Below, in pieces: positions 24,096 through 38,800 of a DNA stretch of 64,000 bases. The stretch covers positions 43,654,466-43,718,465 of the forward strand of contig OW679197.1 of the NCBI GenBank assembly GCA_940337035.1, given 5' to 3'. The notes under the pieces were generated by a model, which saw only the letters and a list, made by a program, of their open reading frames with translations, ran no database searches and had not been told where the DNA came from. The position numbers and the translations under genes were made by a program. Within the stretch, counting starts at the first letter, position 1. The number at the start of each line of letters is the position of its first letter. The DNA comes from Agriotes lineatus. Taxonomy: Eukaryota; Arthropoda; Insecta; Coleoptera; Elateridae.

Positions 24096-26730
24096 TGCAT
24101 TAAAATTTAATAAGAACTGTTGCTACTACCCCGTATATGTTATTACATTTTATTATATTTTATCCATATTCATGGCACCCATCAGACACAATATGAACGA
24201 TTAACTACGGCTGGGTGTCAAAATAACGCTCTGAGATGATCGTTGTGTGTATTTTTGAGATTATACACTTGCGATGGCCACATGGAAATATAAAGATTTA
24301 CCCGCACTTCTGGTGTATCTTACGAGTACCAGAATTGCAAAGGAAATATCTCTATGCCTCTCCTAGCAATTGTATGCTGAATTTGCATTAAGATAGCATT
24401 ATTAAGAACTGTTGTGACTTCCCCGGATCTTTTATTACATTTTATTATATTTTATCCATATTCATGGCACCTATCAGACACAATATGAACGATTAACTAC
24501 AGCTGGGTGTCGAAATTAAGCTCTGAGATAATCGTGGTGTGTGTATTTTTTATATTATGCACTTGCGATTACCACATGGAAATATAAAGCTTTACCTGCA
24601 CTTCTGGTGTGTCTTACGAGTACCAGAATTGCAAAGGAAATATCTCTATGCCCCTCCTAGCAATTGTATGCTGAATTTGCATTAAGATAGCTTTTAATAA
24701 GAACTGTTGTGACTTCCCCGGATCAGTTATAACATTTCATTATAATTTATCCATATTCATGGCACCTATCAGACACAATATGAACGATTAACTACGGCTG
24801 GGTGTCGAAATAACACTCTGAGATGATCGTAGAGTGTGTATTTTTTATATTATGCACTTGCGATGGCCACATGGAAATATAAAGCTTTACTTGCACTTCT
24901 GGTGTATTTTACGAGTACCGTAATTGCAAAGGAAATATTTCTATGCCCCTCCTAGCAATTGTATGCTGAATTTGCTTTAAGATAGCATTTAATAAGAACT
25001 GTTGCGACTTCCCCGGATCTTTTATTACATTTTATTATATTTTATCCATATTCATGGCACCCATCAGATACAATATGAACGATTAACTACGGCTGGGTGT
25101 CGAAATAACGCTCTGAGATGATCATAGAGTGTGTATTTTTTATATTATGCACTTGCGATGGCCACATGGAAATATAAAGCTTTACCTGCACTTCTGGTGC
25201 ATTTTACGAGTACCATAATTGCAAAGGAAATATCTCTATGCCCCTACTAGCACATGTTATCTGAATTTGCATTAAGATAGCATTTAATAAGTACTGTTGC
25301 GACTTCGCCGAATCTTTTATTACATTTTATTATATTTTATCCATATTCATCGCACCCATCAGACACAATATGAACGATTAACTACGGCTGGGTGTCGAAA
25401 TAACGCTGTGAGATGATCGTTGTGTGTATTTTTGAGATTATGCACTTGCGATGTCAACATGGAAATATAAAGCTTTACCTGCAGTTCTTGCGTATTTGAC
25501 AAGTACCAGAATTGCAAAGGCAATATCTCTATGCCCCTCCTAGCAATTGTATGCTGAATTTGCTTTAAGATAGCATTTAATAAGAACTGTTGCGACTTCC
25601 CCGGATCTTTTATTACATTTTATTATATTTTATCCATATTCATGGCACCTATCAGACACAATATGAACGATTCTACAGCTGGGTGTCGAAATTAAGCTCT
25701 GAGATAATCGTGGTGTGTGTATTTTTTATATTATGCACTTGCGATATCCACATGGAAATATAAAGCTTTACTTGCACTTCTGGTGTACTTTACGAGTACC
25801 AGAATTGCAAAGGAAATATCTCTATGCCTTTTCTAGCAATTGTATGCTGAATTTGAATTAAGATAGCATTTAATAAGAACTGTTGCTACTTTCCCGGATC
25901 TTTTATTACTTTTTATTATATTTTATCCATATTCATGGCACCCATCAGACACAATATGAACGATTAACTACAGCTGGGTGTCGAAATAACGCTCTGAGAT
26001 GATCGTAGTGTGTATTTTTGAGATTATGCACTTGCGATGTCAACATGGAAATATAAAGCTTTACCTGCAGTTCTTGCGTATTTGAAGAGTACCAGAATTG
26101 CATAGCCAATATCTCTATGCCCCTCCTAGCAATTGTATGCTGGTTTGCATTAAGATAGCATTTAATAAGAACTGTTGCGAGTTCCCCTGATCTTTTAGTA
26201 CATTTTATTATATTTTATCCATATTCATGGCACCTATCAGACACAATATGAACGATTAAGTACAGCTGGGTGTCGAAATAACGCTCTGAGATGATCGTAG
26301 TGTGTATTTTTGAGATTATGCACTTGCGATGTCAACATGGAAATATAAAGCTTTACCTGCAGTTCTTGCGTATTTGACGAGTACCAGAATTGCAAAGGCA
26401 ATATCTCTATGCCCCTCCTAGTAATTGTATGCTGAATTTGCATTAAGATAGCATTTAATAAGAACTGTTGCGAGTTCCCCTGATCTTTTAGTACATTTTA
26501 TTATATTTTATCCATATTCATGGCACCTATCAGACACAATATGAACGATTAAGTACAGCTGGGTGTCGAAATAACGCTCTGAGATGATCGTAGTGTGTAT
26601 TTTTGAGATTATGCACTTGCGATGTCAACATGGAAATATAAAGCTTTACCTGCACTTCTTGCGTATTTGAAGAGTACCAGAATTGCATAGCCAATATCTC
26701 TATGCCCCTCCTAGCAATTGTATGCTGGTT
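24096..26730 (+). repeat. Nine-monomer unit, copy 2 (2635 bp)
   Basis: Same order of subtypes as 21751-24095 but one monomer longer. The extra monomer is a tandem copy carrying GCGAGTTCCCCTGATCTTTTAGTAC, seen at both about 26175 and 26470 here, whereas copy 1 carries it once, at about 23835. Confidence 0.75.
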
Positions 26731-28480
26731 TGCATTAAGATTTAATAAGAACTGTTGCTACTACCCCGTATATGTTATTACATTTTATTATATTTTATCC
26801 ATATTCATGGCACCCATCAGACACAATATGTACGATTAACTACGGCTGGGTGTCGAAATAACGCTCTGAGATGATCGTTGTGTGTATTTTTGAGATTATA
26901 CACTTGCGATGGCCACATGGAAATATAAAGATTTACCCGCACTTCTGGTGTATCTTACGAGTACCAGAATTGCAAAGGAAATATCTGTATGCCCCTCCTA
27001 GCAATTGTATGCTGAATTTGCATTAAGATAGCATTATTAAGAACTGTTGTGACTTCCCCGGATCTTTTATTACATTTTATTATATTTTATCCATATTCAT
27101 GGCACCTATCAGACACAATATGAACGATTAACTACAGCTGGGTGTCAAAATTAAGCTCTGAGATAATCGTGGTGTGTGTATTTTTTATATTATGCACTTG
27201 CGATATCCACATGGAAATATAAAGCTTTACCTGCACTTCTGGTGTGTCTTACGAGTACCAGAATTGCAAAGGAAATATCTCTATGCCCTCCTAGCAATTG
27301 TATGCTGAATTTGCATTAAGATAGCATTTAATAAGAACTGTTGCGACTTCCCCGGATCAGTTATTACATTTTATTATATTTTATCCATATTCATGGCACC
27401 TATCAGACACAATATGAACGATTAACTACGGCTGGGTGTCGAAATAACACTCTGAGATGATCGTAGAGTGTGTATTTTTTATATTATGCACTTGCGATGC
27501 CACATGGAAATCTAAAGCTTTACTTGCACTTCTGGTGTATTTTACGAGTACCTTAATTGCAAAGGAAATATTTCTATGCCCCTCCTAGCAATTGTATGCT
27601 GAATTTGCTTTAAGATAGCATTTAATAAGAACTGTTGCGACTTCCCCGGATCTTTTATTACATTTTATTATATTTTATGCATATTCATGGCACCCATCAG
27701 ATACAATATGAACGATTAACTACGGCTGGGTGTCGAAATAACGCTCTGAGATGATCATAGAGTGTGTATTTTTTATATTATGCACTTGCGATGGCCACAT
27801 GGAAATATAAAGCTTTACCTGCACTTCTGGTGCATTTTACGAGTACCATAATTGCAAAGAGAATATCTCTATGCCCCTACTAGCACATGTATTCTGAATT
27901 TGCATTAAGATAGCATTTAATAAGTACTGTTGCGACTTCGCCGAATCTTTTATTACATTTTATTATATTTTATCCATATTCATCGCACCCATCAGACACA
28001 ATATGAACGATTAACTACGGCTGGGTGTCGAAATAACGCTGTGAGATGATCGTTGTGTGTATTTTTGAGATTATGCACTTGCGATGTCAACATGGAAATA
28101 TAAAGCTTTACCTGCAGTTCTTGCGTATTTGACGAGTACCAGAATTGCAAAGAGAATATCTCTATGCCCCTACTAGCACATGTATTCTGAATTTGCATTA
28201 AGATAGCATTTAATAAGAACTGTTGCGACTTCCCCGGATCTTTTATTACATTTTATTATATTTTATCCATATTCATGGCACCTATCAGACACAATATGAA
28301 CGATTAACTACAGCTGGGTGTTGAAATTAAGCTCTGAGATAATCGTGGTGTGTGTATTTTTTATATTATGCACTTGCGATATCCACATGGAAATATAAAG
28401 CTTTACCTGCACTTCTGGTGTACTTTACGAGTACCAGAATTGCAAAGGAAATATCTCTATGCCCCTTCTAGCAATTGTAT
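26731..28480 (+). repeat. Partial copy 3 of the 8-9 monomer unit
   Basis: Follows 24096 onward at an offset of about 2635 bp, for example the ACTAGCACATG monomer at 27879 against 25246. A second ACTAGCACATG monomer at about 28170 departs from copy 2. Matching is lost near 28480. Confidence 0.65.
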
Positions 28481-30360
28481 GCTGGATTTGCATTAAGATA
28501 GCATTTAATAAGAACAGTTGCGACTTCCCCGGATCTTTTATTACATTTTATTATATTTTATCCATATTCATGGCACCCATCAGACACAATATGAACGATT
28601 AACTACAGCTGGGTGTCGAAGTTAAGCTCTGAGATAATCGTGGTGTGTGTATTTTTTATATTATGCACTTGCGATGGCCACATGGAAATATAAAGCTTTA
28701 CCTGCACTTCTGGTGTATTTTACGAGTACCAGAATTGCAAAGGAAATATCTCTATGCCCCTCCTAGCAATTGTATGCTGAATTTGCATTAAAATAGCATT
28801 TAATAAGAACTGTTGCGACTTCCCCGTATATGTTATTACATTTTATTATATTTTATCCATATTCATGGCACCTATCAGACACAATATGAACGATTAACTA
28901 CGGCTGGGTGTCGAAATAACGCTCTGAGATGATCGTTGTGTGTATTTTTGAGATTATACACTTGCGATGGCCACATGGAAATATAAAGATTTACCCGCAC
29001 TTCTGGTGTATCTTACGAGTACCAGAATTGCAAAGGAAATATCTCTATGCCCCTCCTAGCAATTGTATGCTGAATTTGCATTAAAATAGCATTTAATAAG
29101 AACTGTTGTGACTTCCCCGGATCAGTTATTACATTTTATTATAATTTATCCATATTCATGGCACCTATCAGACACAATATGAACGATTAACTACGGCTGG
29201 GTGTCGAAATAACACTCTGAGATGATCGTAGAGTGTGTATTTTTTATATTATGCACTTGCGATGGCCACATGGAAATATAAAGCTTTACTTGCACTTCTG
29301 TTGTATTTTACGAGTACCGTAATTGCAAAGGAAATATTTCTATGCCCCTCCTAGCAATTGTATGCTGAATTTGCATTAAGATAGCATTTAATAAGAACGG
29401 TTGCGACTTCCCCGGATCTTTTATTACATTTTATTATATTTTATCCATATTCATGGCACCCATCAGACACAATATGAACGATTAACTACAGCTGGGTGTC
29501 GAAATTAAGCTCTGAGATAATCGTGGTGTGTGTATTTTTTATATTATGTACTTGCGATGGCAACATGGAAATATAAAGCTTTACCTGCACTTCTGGTGTA
29601 TTTTACGAGTACCAGAATTGCAAAGGCAATGTCTCTATGCCCCTCCTAGCAATTGTATGCTGAATTTGCATTAAAATAGCATTTAATAAGAACTGTTGTG
29701 ACTTCCCGGATCTTTTATTACATTTTATTATATTTTATCCATATTCATGGCACCCATCAGACACAATATGAACGATTAACTACAGCTGGGTGTCGAAGTT
29801 AAGCTCTGAGATAATCGTGGTGTGTGTATTTTTTATATTATGCACTTGCGATGCCACATGGAAATATAAAGCTTTACCTGCACTTCTGGTGTATTTTACG
29901 AGTACCAGAATTGCAAAGGAAATATCTCTATGCCTCTCCTAGCAATTGTATGCTGAATTTGCATTAAGATAGCATTTAATAAGAACTGTTGCGACTTCCC
30001 CGTATATGTTATTACATTTTATTATATTTTATCCATATTCATGGCACCCATTAGACACAATATGAACGATTAACTACGGCTGGGGTGTCGAAATAACGCT
30101 CTGAGATGATCGTTGTGTGTATTTTTGAGATTATACACTTGCGATGGCCACATGGAAATATAAAGATTTACCCGCACTTCTGGTGTATCTTACGAGTACC
30201 AGAATTGCAAAGGAAATATCGCTATGCCCCCTCCTAGCAATTGTATGCTGAATTTGCATTAAGATAGCATTTAATATGAACTGTTGTGACTTCCCCGGAT
30301 CTTTTATTACATTTTATTATATTTAATCCATATTCATGGCACCCATCAGACACAATATGA

Positions 30361-31240
30361 GCGATTAACTACAGCTGGGTGTCGAAATAACGCTCTGAGA
30401 TGATCGTAGTGTGTATTTTTGAGATTATGCACTTGCGATGTCAACATGGAAATATAAAACTTTACCTGCACTTCTTGCGTATTTGAAGAATACCAGAATT
30501 GCATAGCCAATATCTCTATTCCCCTCCTAGCAATTGTATGCTGGTTTGCGTTAAGATAGTATTTAATAAGAACTGTTGCTACTTCCCCGTATATGTTATT
30601 ACATTTTATTATATTTTATCCATATTCATGGCACCCATCAGACACAATATGAACGATTAACTACGGCTGGGTGTCGAAATAACGCTCTGAGATGATCGTT
30701 GTGTGTATTTTTGAGATTATACACTTGTGATGGCCACATGGAAATATAAAGCTTTACCTGCACTTCTGGTGTATTTTACGAGTACCAGAATTGCAAAGGC
30801 AATATCTCTATGCCCCTCCTAGCAATTGTATGCTGAATTTGCATTAAGAAAGCATTTAATATGAACTGTTGTGACTTCCCCGGATCTTTTATTACATTTT
30901 ATTATATTTTATCCATATTCGTGACACCTATCAGACACAATATGAACGATTAACTACAGCTGGGTGTCGAAATTAAGCTCTGAGATAATCGTGGTGTGTG
31001 TATTTTTTATATTATGCACTTGCGATGGCCACATGGAAATATCAAGCTTTACCTGCACTTCTGGTGTATTTTACGAGTACCAGAATTGCAAATGAAATAT
31101 CTCTATGCCCCTCCTAGCAATTGTATGCTGAATTTGCGTTAAGATAGCATTTAATAAGAACAGTTGCGACTTCCCCGGATCTTTTATTACATTTTATTAT
31201 ATTTTATCCATATTCATGGCACCCATCAGACACAATATGA
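30361..31240 (+). repeat. Three-monomer unit (880 bp), copy 1
   Basis: Runs from one GCGATTAACTACAG to the next. It shares with the following unit the rare variants TATTCCCCTCC, ATTAAGAAAGCATTTAATATG, ATTCGTGACACC and AAATATCAAGC. Confidence 0.75.
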
Positions 31241-32415
31241 GCGATTAACTACAGCTGGGTGTCGAAATAACGCTCTGAGATGATCGTAGTGTGTATTTTT
31301 GAGATTATGCACTTGCGATGTCAACATGGAAATATAAAACTTTACCTGCACTTCTTGCGTATTTGAAGAATACCAGAATTGCATAGCCAATATCTCTATT
31401 CCCCTCCTAGCAATTGTATGCTGGTTTGCGTTAAGATAGTATTTAATAAGAACTGTTGCTACTTCCCCGTATATGTTATTACATTTTATTATATTTTATC
31501 CTTATTCATGGCACCCATCAGACACAATATGAACGATTAACTACGGCTGGGTGTCGAAATAACGCTCTGAGATGATCGTTGTGTGTATTTTTGAGATTAT
31601 ACACTTGTGATGGCCATATGGAAATATAAAGATTTACCCGCACTTCTGGTGTATCTTACGAGTACCAGAATTGCAAAGGAAATATCGCTATGCCCCTCCT
31701 AGCAATTGTATGCTGAATTTGCATTAAGATAGCATTTAATATGAACTGTTGTGACTTCCCCGGATCTTTTATTACATTTTATTATATTTAATCCATATTC
31801 ATGGCACCCATCAGACACAATATGAACGATTAACTACAGCTGGGTGTCGAAATTAAGCTCTGAGATAATCGTGGTGTGTGTATTTTTTATATTATGCACT
31901 TGCGATGGCCACATGGAAATATAAAGCTTTACCTGCACTTCTGGTGTATTTTACGAGTACCAGAATTGCAAAGGCAATATCTCTATGCCCCTCCTAGCAA
32001 TTGTATGCTGAATTTGCATTAAGAAAGCATTTAATATGAACTGTTGTGACTTCCCCGGATCTTTTATTACATTTTATTATATTTTATCCATATTCGTGAC
32101 ACCTATCAGACACAATATGAACGATTAACTACAGCTGGGTGTCGAAATTAAGCTCTGAGATAATCGTGGTGTGTGTATTTTTTATATTATGCACTTGCGA
32201 TGGCCACATGGAAATATCAAGCTTTACCTGCACTTCTGGTGTATTTTACGAGTACCAGAATTGCAAATGAAATATCTCTATGCCCCTCCTAGCAATTGTA
32301 TGCTGAATTTGCGTTAAGATAGCATTTAATAAGAACAGTTGCGACTTCCCCGGATCTTTTATTACATTTTATTATATTTTATCCATATTCATGGCACCCA
32401 TCAGACACAATATGA
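31241..32415 (+). repeat. Four-monomer unit (1175 bp), copy 2
   Basis: Repeats 30361-31240 with one additional monomer (about 31600-31895, with ATCGCTATGCC and ATATTTAATCC). The variant GTGACACCTA is at 30921 and 32096. Either this copy gained a monomer or the first one lost it. Confidence 0.7.
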
Positions 32416-34160
32416 ACGATTAACTACAGCTGGGTGTCGAAGTTAAGCTCTGAGATAATCGTGGTGTGTTTATTATTTATATTATGCACTTGCGATGGCC
32501 ACATGGAAATATAAAGCTTTACCTGCACTTCTGGTGTATTTTATGAGTACCAGAATTGCAAAGGAAATATCTCTATGCCCCTCCTAGCAATTGTATGCTG
32601 AATTTGCATTAAGATAGCATTTCATAAGAACTGTTGCGACTTCCCCGTATATGTTATTACATTTTATTATATTTTATCCATATTCATGGCACCCATCAGA
32701 CACAATATGAACGATTAACTACGGCTGGGTGTCGAAATAACGCTCTGAGATGATCGTTGTGTGTATTTTTGAGATTATACACTTGCGATGGCCACATGGA
32801 AATATAAAGATTTACCCGCACTTCTGGTGTATCTTACGAGTACCAGAATTGCAAAGGAAATATCTCTATGCCCCTCCTAGCAATTGTATGCTGAATTTGC
32901 ATTAAGATAGCATTTAATAAGAACTGTTGTGACTTCCCCGGATCTTTTATTACATTTTATTATATTTTATCCATATTCATGGCACCTATCAGACACAATA
33001 TGAACGATTAACTACAGCTGGGTGTCGAAATTAAGCTCTGAGATAATCGTGGTGTGTGTATTTTTTATATTATGCACTTGCGATATCCACATGGAAATAT
33101 AAAGCTTTACCTGCACTTCTGGTGTACTTTACGAGTACCAGAATTGCAAAGAAAATATCTCTATGCCCCTTCTAGCAATTGTATGCTGAATTTGAATTAA
33201 GATAGCATTTAATAAGAACTGTTGCTACTTCCCCGGATCTTTTATTACATTTTATTATATTTTATCCATATTCATGGCACCCATCAGACACAATATGAGC
33301 GATTAACTACAGCTGGGTGTCGAAATAACGCTCTGAGATGATCGTAGTGTGTATTTTTGAGATTATGCACTTGCGATGTCAACATGGAAATATAAAGCTT
33401 TACCTGCACTTCTTGCGTATTTGAAGAATACCAGAATTGCATAGCCAATATCTCTATGCCCCCCCTAGCAATTGTATGCTGGTTTGCGTTAAGATAGTAT
33501 TTAATAAGAACTGTTGCTACTTCCCCGTATATGTTATTACATTTTATTATATTTTATCCATATTCATGGCACCCATCAGACACAATATGAACGATTAACT
33601 ACGGCTGGGTGTCGAAATAACGCTCTGAGATGATCGTTGTGTGTATTTTTGAGATTCTACACTTGTGATGGCCACATGGAAATATAAATATTTACCCGCA
33701 CTTCTGGTGTATCTTACGAGTACCAGAATTGCAAAGGAAATATCGCTATGCCCCTCCTAGCAATTGTATGCTGAATTTGCATTAAGATAGCATTTAATAA
33801 GAACAGTTGCAACTTCCCCGGATCTTTTATTACATTTTATTATATTTTATCCATATTCATGGCACCCATCAGACACAATATGAACGATTAACTACAGCTG
33901 GGTGTCAAAATTAAGCTCTGAGATAATCGTGGTGTGTGTATTTTTTATATTATACACTTGCGATGGCCACATGGAAATATAAAGATTTACCCGCACTTCT
34001 GGTGTATCTTACGAGTACCAGAATTGCAAAGGAAATATCTCTATGCCCCTCCTAGCAATTGTATGCTGAATTTGCATTAAGATAGCTTTTAATAAGAACT
34101 GTTGTGACTTCCCCGGATCTTTTATTACATTTTATTATATTTTATCCATATTCATGGCAC
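32315..34160 (+). repeat. Segment repeated at ~36426-38271 and ~41125-42970
   Basis: Offsets are 4111 bp to the second and a further 4699 bp to the third copy. Diagnostic variants are CATTTCATAAGAAC at 32621, 36732 and 41431 and GAGATTCTACACTTGTGATGG at 33651, 37762 and 42461 (positions of the aligned cores). Confidence 0.8.
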
Positions 34161-35852
34161 CCATCAGACACAATATGAACGATTAACTACAGCTGGGTGT
34201 CGAAATTAAGCTCTGAGATAATCGTGGTGTGTGTATTTTTTATATTATGTACTTGCGATGGCAACATGGAAATATAAAGCTTTACCTGCACTTCTGGTGT
34301 ATTTTACGAGTACCAGAATTGCAAAGGCAATGTCTCTATGCCCCTCCTAGCAATTGTATGCTGAATTTGCATTAAAATAGCATTTAATAAGAACTGTTGT
34401 GACTTCCCCGGATCTTTTATTACATTTTATTATATTTTATCCATATTCATGGCACCCATCAGACACAATATGAACGATTAACTACAGCTGGGTGTCGAAG
34501 TTAAGCTCTGAGATAATCGTGGTGTGTGTATTTTTTATATTATGCACTTGCGATGGCCACATGGAAATATAAAGCTTTACCTGCACTTCTGGTGTATTTT
34601 ACGAGTACCAGAATTGCAAAGGAAATATCTCTATGCCTCTCCTAGCAATTGTATGCTGAATTTGCATTAAGATAGCATTTAATAAGAACTGTTGCGACTT
34701 CCCCGTATATGTTATTACATTTTATTATATTTTATCCATATTCATGGCACCCATCAGACACAATATGAACGATTAACTACGGCTGGGTGTCGAAATAACG
34801 CTCTGAGATGATCGTTGTGTGTATTTTTGAGATTATACACTTGCGATGGCCACATGGAAATATAAAGATTTACCCGCACTTCTGGTGTATCTTACGAGTA
34901 CCAGAATTGCAAAGGAAATATCGCTATGCCCCTCCTAGCAATTGTATGCTGAATTTGCATTAAGATAGCATTTAATATGAACTGTTGTGACTTCCCCGGA
35001 TCTTTTATTACATTTTATTATATTTAATCCATATTCATGGCACCCATCAGACACAATATGAGCGATTAACTACAGCTGGGTGTCGAAATAACGCTCTGAG
35101 ATGATCGTAGTGTGTATTTTTGAGATTATGCACTTGCGATGTCAACATGGAAATATAAAACTTTACCTGCACTTCTTGCGTATTTGAAGAATACCAGAAT
35201 TGCATAGCCAATATCTCTATTCCCCTCCTAGCAATTGTATGCTGGTTTGCGTTAAGATAGTATTTAATAAGAACTGTTGCTACTTCCCCGTATATGTTAT
35301 TACATTTTATTATATTTTATCCATATTCATGGCACCCATCAGACACAATATGAACGATTAACTACGGCTGGGTGTCGAAATAACGCTCTGAGATGATCGT
35401 TGTGTGTATTTTTGAGATTATACACTTGTGATGGCCACATGGAAATATAAAGCTTTACCTGCACTTCTGGTGTATTTTACGAGTACCAGAATTGCAAAGG
35501 CAATATCTCTATGCCCCTCCTAGCAATTGTATGCTGAATTTGCATTAAGAAAGCATTTAATATGAACTGTTGTGACTTTCCCGGATCTTTTATTACATTT
35601 TATTATATTTTATCCATATTCGTGACACCTATCAGACACAATATGAACGATTAACTACAGCTGGGTGTCGAAATTAAGCTCTGAGATAATCGTGGTGTGT
35701 GTATTTTTTATATTATGCACTTGCGATGGCCACATGGAAATATAAAGCTTTACCTGCACTTCTGGTGTATTTTACGAGTACCAGAATTGCAAAGGAAATA
35801 TCTCTATGCCTCTCCTAGCAATTGTATGCTGAATTTGCATTAAGATAGCATT

Positions 35853-38800
35853 TAATAAGAACTGTTGCGACTTCCCCGTATATGTTATTACATTTTATTA
35901 TATTTTATCCATATTCATGGCACCCATCAGACACAATATGAACGATTAACTACGGCTGGGTGTCGAAATAACGCTCTGAGATGATAGTTGTGTGTATTTT
36001 TGAGATTATACACTTGCGATGGCCACATGGAAATATAAAGATTTACCCGCACTTCTGGTGTATCTTACGAGTACCAGAATTGCAAAGGAAATATCGCTAT
36101 GCCCCTCCTAGCAATTGTATGCTGAATTTGCATTAAGATAGCATTTAATATGAACTGTTGTGACTTCCCCGGATCTTTTATTACATTTTATTATATTTAA
36201 TCCATATTCATGGCACCCATCAGACACAATATGAGCGATTAACTACAGCTGGGTGTCGAAATAACGCTCTGAGATGATCGTAGTGTGTATTTTTGAGATT
36301 ATGCACTTGCGATGTCAACATGGAAATATAAAACTTTACCTGCACTTCTTGCGTATTTGAAGAATACCAGAATTGCATAGCCAATATCTCTATTCCCCTC
36401 CTAGCAATTGTATGCTGGTTTGCGTTAAGATAGCATTTAATAAGAACAGTTGCTACTTCCCCGGATCTTTTATTACATTTTATTATATTTTATCCATATT
36501 CATGGCACCCATCAGACACAATATGAACGATTAACTACAGCTGGGTGTCGAAGTTAAGCTCTGAGATAATCGTGGTGTGTTTATTATTTATATTATGCAC
36601 TTGCGATGGCCACATGGAAATATAAAGCTTTACCTGCACTTCTGGTGTATTTTATGAGTACCAGAATTGCAAAGGAAATATCTCTATGCCCCTCCTAGCA
36701 ATTGTATGCTGAATTTGCATTAAGATAGCATTTCATAAGAACTGTTGCGACTTCCCCGTATATGTTATTACATTTTATTATATTTTATCCATATTCATGG
36801 CACCCATCAGACACAATATGAACGATTAACTACGGCTGGGTGTCGAAATAACGCTCTGAGATGATCGTTGTGTGTATTTTTGAGATTATACACTTGCGAT
36901 GGCCACATGGAAATATAAAGATTTACCCGCACTTCTGGTGTATCTTACGAGTACCAGAATTGCAAAGGAAATATCTCTATGCCCCTCCTAGCAATTGTAT
37001 GCTGAATTTGCATTAAGATAGCATTTAATAAGAACTGTTGTGACTTCCCCGGATCTTTTATTACATTTTATTATATTTTATCCATATTCATGGCACCTAT
37101 CAGACACAATATGAACGATTAACTACAGCTGGGTGTCGAAATTAAGCTCTGAGATAATCGTGGTGTGTGTATTTTTTATATTATGCACTTGCGATATCCA
37201 CATGGAAATATAAAGCTTTACCTGCACTTCTGGTGTACTTTACGAGTACCAGAATTGCAAAGAAAATATCTCTATGCCCCTTCTAGCAATTGTATGCTGA
37301 ATTTGAATTAAGATAGCATTTAATAAGAACTGTTGCTACTTCCCCGGATCTTTTATTACATTTTATTATATTTTATCCATATTCATGGCACCCATCAGAC
37401 ACAATATGAGCGATTAACTACAGCTGGGTGTCGAAATAACGCTCTGAGATGATCGTAGTGTGTATTTTTGAGATTATGCACTTGCGATGTCAACATGGAA
37501 ATATAAAGCTTTACCTGCACTTCTTGCGTATTTGAAGAATACCAGAATTGCATAGCCAATATCTCTATGCCCCTCCTAGCAATTGTATGCTGGTTTGCGT
37601 TAAGATAGTATTTAATAAGAACTGTTGCTACTTCCCCGTATATGTTATTACATTTTATTATATTTTATCCATATTCATGGCACCCATCAGACACAATATG
37701 AACGATTAACTACGGCTGGGTGTCGAAATAACGCTCTGAGATGATCGTTGTGTGTATTTTTGAGATTCTACACTTGTGATGGCCACATGGAAATATAAAT
37801 ATTTACCCGCACTTCTGGTGTATCTTACGAGTACCAGAATTGCAAAGGAAATATCGCTATGCCCCTCCTAGCAATTGTATGCTGAATTTGCATTAAGATA
37901 GCATTTAATAAGAACAGTTGCAACTTCCCCGGATCTTTTATTACATTTTATTATATTTTATCCATATTCATGGCACCCATCAGACACAATATGAACGATT
38001 AACTACAGCTGGGTGTCGAAATTAAGCTCTGAGATAATCGTGGTGTGTGTATTTTTTATATTATACACTTGCGATGGCCACATGGAAATATAAAGATTTA
38101 CCCGCACTTCTGGTGTATCTTACGAGTACCAGAATTGCAAAGGAAATATCTCTATGCCCCTCCTAGCAATTGTATGCTGAATTTGCATTAAGATAGCTTT
38201 TAATAAGAACTGTTGTGACTTCCCCGGATCTTTTATTACATTTTATTATATTTTATCCATATTCATGGCACCTATCAGACACAATATGAACGATTAACTA
38301 CAGCTGGGTGTCGAAATTAAGCTCTGAGATAATCGTGGTGTGTGTATTTTTTATATTATGCACTTGCGATGGCCACATGGAAATATAAAGCTTTACCTGC
38401 ACTTCTGGTGTATTTTACGTGTACCAGAATTGCAAAGGAAATATCTCTATGCCCCTCCTAGCAATTGTATGCTGAATTTGCATTAAGATAGCATTTAATA
38501 AGAACTGTTGTGACTTCCCCGGATCTTTTATTACATTTTATTATATTTTATCCATATCATGGCACCCATCAGACACAATATGAACAATTATCTACGGCTG
38601 GGTGTCGAAATAACGCTGTGAGATTTTCGTTGTGTGTATTTTTGAGATTATGCACTTGCGATGTCATCATGGAAATATAAAGCTTTACCTGCAGTTCTTG
38701 CGTATTTTACGAGTACCAGAATTGCAAAGGCAATATCTCTATGCCCCTCCTAGCAATTGTATGCTGAATTTGCATTAAGATAGCATTTAATAAGAACTGT

